Source: Cadophora sp. MPI-SDFR-AT-0126
Taxonomy: Eukaryota > Ascomycota > Leotiomycetes > Helotiales > Ploettnerulaceae
DNA length: 64,000 bases
Direction of reading: 5' to 3'
Assembly: GCA_020747065.1 (NCBI GenBank)
Contig: JAGMVK010000018.1
Location: forward strand, 744,001-808,000
Under the pieces are notes generated by a model, which saw only the letters and a list, made by a program, of their open reading frames with translations, was not told the DNA's origin and made no database searches. Below are positions 59,639-64,000 of the stretch, piece by piece. Within the stretch, counting starts at the first letter, position 1. Each line of letters begins with the position of its first letter. Made by a program: the position numbers and the translations under genes.

Positions 59639-60873
59639 TCAAGAGAATCTCACTTTAAAATACTTCTGCCTATTCGCCCCCCTCTCCACCCTCGCCGCAT
59701 ACAAATTCCTCGCCCTAACCTCCATCTTCGCCATCTTCTTCTCCATCGCCCTGACAGCTCTCTTCTCCAATTCTGACAGGCCCATCAAGCCTCTATTGGC
59801 ATTCTCGCTACGCGTGAGAGCCATGACGGCGCGTCTATCGGTTTTGTTTGTCGCGGTGCTGAGACTGGTCTCGGTTTGGTTGATGCTGGACTCGATGGCT
59901 TTTTGAGTGGAAGGTCTGGAGCTGGATGGGCTGTGGTTTTGTCGGAATGAGCGGAAGTTGGAGCGATGGCTGAGGGTACGGCCGGATGAGAGATGGAGCT
60001 CTTGCGTCTCCGCGTCGAAACGTACCTTTCCATCGGCCTTTCCATCTTCTTCTACACTCTCGTTCATATCCTCCTCAACCTCTTCAAGCTCCCAGAACTC
60101 TCCCAAGTCCTCCGACTCAACCACATCATCAGCCAGACGACAATGCCCCTTGTCAAGCATATGTTGCCTGATAGAAGCGGCTGTGTCTCTGCTCTGACCG
60201 CAGTACAGGCATTCGTGGAAGGTGGTGATAAGTGTTGAGAGGTAGGTGATGAATGTTGGGAGGTCGATGAGTGATGTTTGGTGAGGGATGGTGAAGGTGT
60301 GGGTGGTGTACATGTGAGTGAGGTTTTGGGGGAGGGAGGAGGAGTGGTATGAGCAGAAGAGACAGAGAAATGAGCCCGATTCCTCGTTTTCATAGGCGAG
60401 GCCTTCAGTGTCGCTTGATTCGTGATCTCCATGATCTTCTGATTCTGAAATTGAGACTGATTTGCTCTGAGATTCGACTTTCGCGGTTGCTTGGGCATGA
60501 CTTGCCGATTTCAGGTGGTTTTGGTAGCTTTTTGGACTGTAGAATTCTTTCTTACACGAAGCACATGACTGATGGAAATCGTCAAATTCCATATCTTCCG
60601 TTGTAGGCGCTTCTTCGATACTCGCGACACGCTCATTGTAAACTTGGAGGGAAATTGGTGGTAATGAGGTCAAGTGCCTTTTCAGATTGTAGATGCTATC
60701 TCTGGGTAAGCTTGTGAAGGGACTTGAATTTGTGAATAATGCAGGACATACTGCCAATCTGATTTTGCGTGTGCACGCTTGAGAGTGTTGGTCTCGAAAG
60801 TGATTCTGCATATGTTGCATGAGAATTGAGCCGGGGCTGGAAGAGCCGCTGCGGATGTTGAGGAGCTTGACAT
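59639..60873 (-). CDS. REI1: Rei1/ZNF622-type 60S ribosome biogenesis factor
   Basis: Two exons (60873-60752, 60701-59639; 50-nt intron), 394 residues. Four zinc fingers: FSCNICRITFETNTLKRAHAKSDWQ with YNLKRHLTSLPPIS, the cytosolic CASCKKEFYSPKSYQNHLKSASH, FLCLFCSYHSSSLPQNLTHMYTTH with FTIPHQTSLIDLPTFITYL, and CLYCGQSRDTAASIRQHMLDKGHCRL. This order is diagnostic for Rei1, which helps recycle Arx1-Alb1 and probes the exit tunnel of pre-60S particles in the cytoplasm. The C-terminal basic part (SELEKRAVRAMEKKMAKMEVRARNLYAARVERGANRQKYFKVR in pieces) corresponds to the tunnel-inserted tail. An ATG at 60820 that some predictors would choose omits finger 1. Confidence 0.93.
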
Positions 60874-61829
60874 AATGATGCTGAGGACAAATGAAGAATT
60901 ACGAGATCATAGATTCTTGTTTGATCGATAGATAGAGTTCTTGACAAAATGCTTCCATCCTTTGCTTTAAAATAAGAAAAGCTCTTTTTGGTAGTCAACT
61001 TCTTAAGCTCGCTTAAATCTTGAGGCCCTGAACCCACGGGCAATTACTGGTGAAGCAGACTTGACAGAATTACCTTCTATCAAAACTCAAGGATGACACG
61101 ACGAATAGGTACTAGCGTGGAATGACTGAGGATGAGTAGATACGTGCATATGAAGATCCATGGATATGAAGCTTGCTCAAAAGATCTGCAAGACATCGCT
61201 TGACTCTCTCATTGGGCACCCCGCTCTGGAATTTGGGTGGTGACTCATCGCGTCAGAAACACTGGGAGAAACAGAAGACCATCACATCAAAAGTCTCAAA
61301 GAAGCAGATGGTAAGCGAACTCATAAAGTAATGACTGAGATCAAGTCGAAAGTTACAGTCATTTTGAAGAAGTAAGGCGATTGTTGATGCACAGCTAGCC
61401 GTCTTGCGGTTTGGGGTGGAAGAAATTGCCCCTCCCTCAAGATGCACGGCAGACACACAACCCTGCCCCAACCAAATCCAGGGCCCACTTTTTCGACAAC
61501 AACACTCTTCCAAGACAATTTGACAACATCACAAGAGTCGGCAACCTCCTCAAAAGTATATCTACATCCAATCCCCTCTCTACTTTCAAACCAGGTAAAC
61601 GCAATCTCTACTCACAAAGTCGTGATGGAATGCGCCGACATCCGAATACCTTATCTCATATCTCGGGAGTGGGGTAGGTGGGAGGCTCTACAGGATGAGG
61701 CTGATATATGCGCGTAAACACTTAACGTTTGAAACTGTTCTCATATTGTTGATTATCTTGAATGTTATTCAATTTCAAATATTCATCTATATCAAAGAAG
61801 TTTGTCACATCTTTAGCCAGCTTTGCAAA
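60874..61829. other. Divergent promoter space of REI1 and the 2OG oxygenase
   Basis: About 950 bp, no gene supported. Short ORFs overlap on both strands. Confidence 0.5.
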
Positions 61830-62921
61830 ATGACGGTCCCTCAAGCACCACCAACCTCAACCTTCAATGTCCCCACTATTGACATCGCTCCCTACCTCCT
61901 CGATCCCTTATCCACAGAGGCTCTCAAAGTAGTCAATGCAGTTCGGACAGCTTGCACAACAACTGGGTTCTTCCAGCTTGTAGGCCATGGCATCTCACGG
62001 TCACTGCAAGATGCTGTGTTCAAGGGTTCAGAAGCGCTATTCAAATTGCCCATGGAGGAGAAGATGAAGATGGATAGGACTCAGAGCATTGGGGCTAGTA
62101 ACAGAGGGTATGAATTGATCGGTGGTCAAGGACTACAGGAGGATACGTTACCGGATCTGAAGGAGGTGAGATTTCCCATTCCATCAATATCTGGGTTTCC
62201 AAGTAGAAAACCACGAGCTAAATACACGCAGGGCTTCTACGTCGGGCAAGAAATCCCCGCCACAGACCCCCGCGTCCAAAGAAACGCCTTCCTCATGGGC
62301 CCCAACCTCTGGCCCAACTCATCTCGTATCTCGGAAGAAGTATTTTGCAAGCCTATGACAGAGTACTACGCCAAGATGTACGCGCTGTCACTCCAAGTCA
62401 TGGACGTCCTCGCTGCAGGCATGCCATACGGCCCTAGCGTCTTCGATGAATTCTGTGACAATGACGCGGTGGCTTCCATTAGATTACTGCATTACCCACC
62501 GGATAAGTCGAATGATGAGAGGCAGTTGGGTGCGGGAGCTCACACAGACTTTGGTGCCATTACCCTGTTATTGCAAGATGAAACTGGAGGGCTACAGGTT
62601 TGGGATGGCGAGGGGAAGAGATGGGTTGATGTTTTGCCGAATCGAGATGCGTATGTGGTCAATGTCGGAGATATGCTGCAGATGTGGACTGGGGGGAAAT
62701 ACAAGAGTAACCTGCACAGGGTCGTGAATCGAGGTGGCAGTGATCGGTATTCTGTGCCGTTTTTCTTTGATGGGAATGTGGATTGTGTTTTGAAGCCGCT
62801 GGATGGGAGTGATGCGGATGGGAAACATCTGACGGTTGAGCAGCATATGAAGGAGAGATTTGCTTCGACGTATGGGAGAGGCAAGAAGAGAGAGGATGGG
62901 GAGGGGAATTTTAAGGCTTGA
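61830..62921 (+). CDS. Isopenicillin-N-synthase-like 2OG-Fe(II) oxygenase
   Basis: Two exons (61830-62165, 62232-62921), 341 residues. DIOX_N domain: VPTIDIAPYL, TGFFQLVGHGI, FKLPMEEKMKM, NRGYELIGGQ. Catalytic domain: AHTDFGAITLL (H-x-D), LHRVVNR (distal His) and RYSVPFF (2OG-binding R-x-S). The 66-nt intron (GTGAGA..CGCAG) is a multiple of three without a stop, so the unspliced frame is also open; removing it joins LPDLKE to GFYVGQE, the conserved arrangement. An in-frame ATG at 61695 is upstream of the family's N-terminus. Likely cytosolic small-molecule oxygenase or hydroxylase, substrate unknown. Confidence 0.9.
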   Translation: MTVPQAPPTSTFNVPTIDIAPYLLDPLSTEALKVVNAVRTACTTTGFFQLVGHGISRSLQDAVFKGSEALFKLPMEEKMKMDRTQSIGASNRGYELIGGQGLQEDTLPDLKEVRFPIPSISGFPSRKPRAKYTQGFYVGQEIPATDPRVQRNAFLMGPNLWPNSSRISEEVFCKPMTEYYAKMYALSLQVMDVLAAGMPYGPSVFDEFCDNDAVASIRLLHYPPDKSNDERQLGAGAHTDFGAITLLLQDETGGLQVWDGEGKRWVDVLPNRDAYVVNVGDMLQMWTGGKYKSNLHRVVNRGGSDRYSVPFFFDGNVDCVLKPLDGSDADGKHLTVEQHMKERFASTYGRGKKREDGEGNFKA

Positions 62922-62978
62922 GTTGAAAAGTGTATTGATTACGAAACAATGTGGCCCCAGAGGGCTTAACAGAATATC

Positions 62979-63884
62979 CTATACCACCATAGCAGGGACA
63001 CTAATGGTGTCAATAGTCCAAGTCTTGCCATCAGCAGAGTTCTTCAGTCCAGTATACGTCGTTCCCTGCGAAGTGCTCAAAGTCTTTCCGAACGAAGTAT
63101 CTGAACCCGCCAGGGTAATGACAGTGTTCTTGTAAGTCTGCTTCGCAATGGTGCCGCTGCATCCGTTATTACATTCGGTTCCAGTTCCCCATCTATTTGG
63201 TCAATATAACATTCTTTGGTACGGAGGATGCTTTGACAATGAGGGATTGAAGGGACGTGGAGGGGATCTTACCCAGTCATTGGACCAGAAGCATGGCTGA
63301 AAGTGGACAGGAACGCGCCGGTCACAGCGTTGGTTACATTTCTGTTGTCCAAGTCAGCGAGAGAACTGCGAAGTCAGGAAGAAATGCTCATACTGGGTCC
63401 AGATAAGTCCATCAGCGCTACGAGAATACTCGATGCGGACCTCATCGGTACCCTTCACAACACCAGCCACACCATCCAGCTGTCCAAAGCTGCCAAATAA
63501 CGAAGCTCGAACACACCTTCGAGAGCATCCTCGTCAGCATCAGATTTCAAAGTAAAACTTCTCGGTCCTCCTGCTCAAAGTCGAGGAGGTATCAAACAGG
63601 AGAACTCACCACTCCCCTTTCACAGCACCGCACCACGAATTATCCGGCCAAGACTCCAACGTCGTCTGGATCAAGTCGCCCGTTCCGTTGGACATGCCAG
63701 GCCAGAGAAAGAGCATACCATTCTGCGGGCTAGGAGCTGTGCCTGGTACGAGCGTGGTGACCGCGTGGACGATGTTGGACTTTGTGGGACCGAGGGAGAG
63801 AGCACCGCCCCAGGTATCGCGCTGGAGGAGACGTCCGGCTGAGACTTGGGTTGCGAGGAGGACGGCGAGGAGTGGGAAGAGCAT
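62979..63884 (-). CDS. Small secreted protein of unknown function
   Basis: Signal peptide MLFPLLAVLLATQVSA, then GALSLGPTKSNIVHAVTTLVPGT and LFLWPGMSNGTGDLIQTTLE. Exons with firm junctions: 63884-63610, 63516-63394 (WCVRASLFGSFGQLDGV to RIEYSRSADGLIWT) and 63192-62979 (WGTGTECNNGCSGTIAKQTYKNT to PAMVV). Between the last two, either a 24-nt microexon (63296-63273) or an exon from 63342 reading NVTNAVTGAFLSTF with one surplus base in the A4 run (plus strand 63300-63303) is needed. About 205-220 residues. Trp- and Gly-rich strands suggest a secreted beta-sandwich; two Cys pairs. I do not recognise a named family. Confidence 0.65.
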
Positions 63885-64000
63885 TTCTGGGATTTAGAAC
63901 TTGGATTTGGGCTGTTTGGGGAATGGAGAAGGGGAAGGTAGATAAATGTACAGTGAAGTGAAGCTGTGAATGAGTGAAGTAGATCTTAACGAGTATGATG

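Noticed and set aside
59439..59906. Plus-strand ORF starting MLRTFSRIPHNS, looking like a mitochondrial-targeted membrane protein
   Set aside because: More than half of it is the antisense of conserved REI1 exon 2; the hydrophobic part arises from that strand's complement. Only RNA evidence could rescue it.
35917..62921. A secondary-metabolite cluster built from the ABC transporter, SDR, PhyH, epimerase and 2OG oxygenase genes
   Set aside because: No PKS, NRPS, terpene or other core enzyme is present and housekeeping genes (REI1, kinase, ACT) are interspersed.

Overview
The window is nuclear DNA of a filamentous ascomycete (Pezizomycotina). Short 45-110 nt introns with GT..AG ends, a CPC1/GCN4-type bZIP gene with a uORF leader, a fungal phytochrome, a PDR-type ABC transporter and a Zn2Cys6 regulator all point that way. 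A helotialean (Leotiomycetes) origin is my guess from the gene styles only. All exon models were built by hand from frames, splice signals and family motifs.

Layout. 1-7.4 kb: the general amino-acid control regulator cpc1 with a GCN4-type translational-control leader, a TENA/THI-4 family protein, and a GPI-anchored SGNH hydrolase. 8.4-10.9 kb: one complete but dead Mutator-like (Hop/MULE) transposon with 54-bp TIRs and a perfect 10-bp target-site duplication; its transposase carries five stops, all of the CAA/CAG to TAA/TAG kind expected from RIP. 13.2-20.9 kb: an Srs2-type helicase, an unknown protein and a regulator combining two C2H2-type fingers with a Zn2Cys6 cluster. 23.8-27.9 kb: three diverged copies of a small, mostly secreted, cysteine-bearing protein family, at least two of them damaged, with an ATCGCT/CCAAT repeat array between them. 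28.2-40.5 kb (all minus strand): GH125 alpha-1,6-mannosidase, fungal phytochrome histidine kinase, PDR ABC transporter. 41.9-49.6 kb: spherulin-4-like protein, GH27 alpha-galactosidase, a short-chain dehydrogenase and a secreted protein built of ten four-cysteine modules. 51.6-64 kb: a glycosyltransferase pseudogene, a choline/ethanolamine-kinase-like protein divergent from an ACT-domain protein, a PhyH-type dioxygenase, an NAD-binding epimerase with a one-base frameshift, the 60S biogenesis factor Rei1, a 2OG-Fe(II) oxygenase and a small secreted protein.

The genes do not form an operon-like or obvious biosynthetic cluster. Recurrent themes are extracellular carbohydrate handling (GH125, GH27, SGNH) with CreA-type motifs upstream of some of these genes, and environmental sensing (phytochrome, CPC1, zinc-cluster regulator). 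Most novel-looking items are the ten-module secreted protein (48046-49557), the three-copy small-protein family (23836-27850) and the array beside it. Several genes carry isolated one-base frameshifts, some in short homopolymers, so base-call accuracy should be checked before calling them all pseudogenes.
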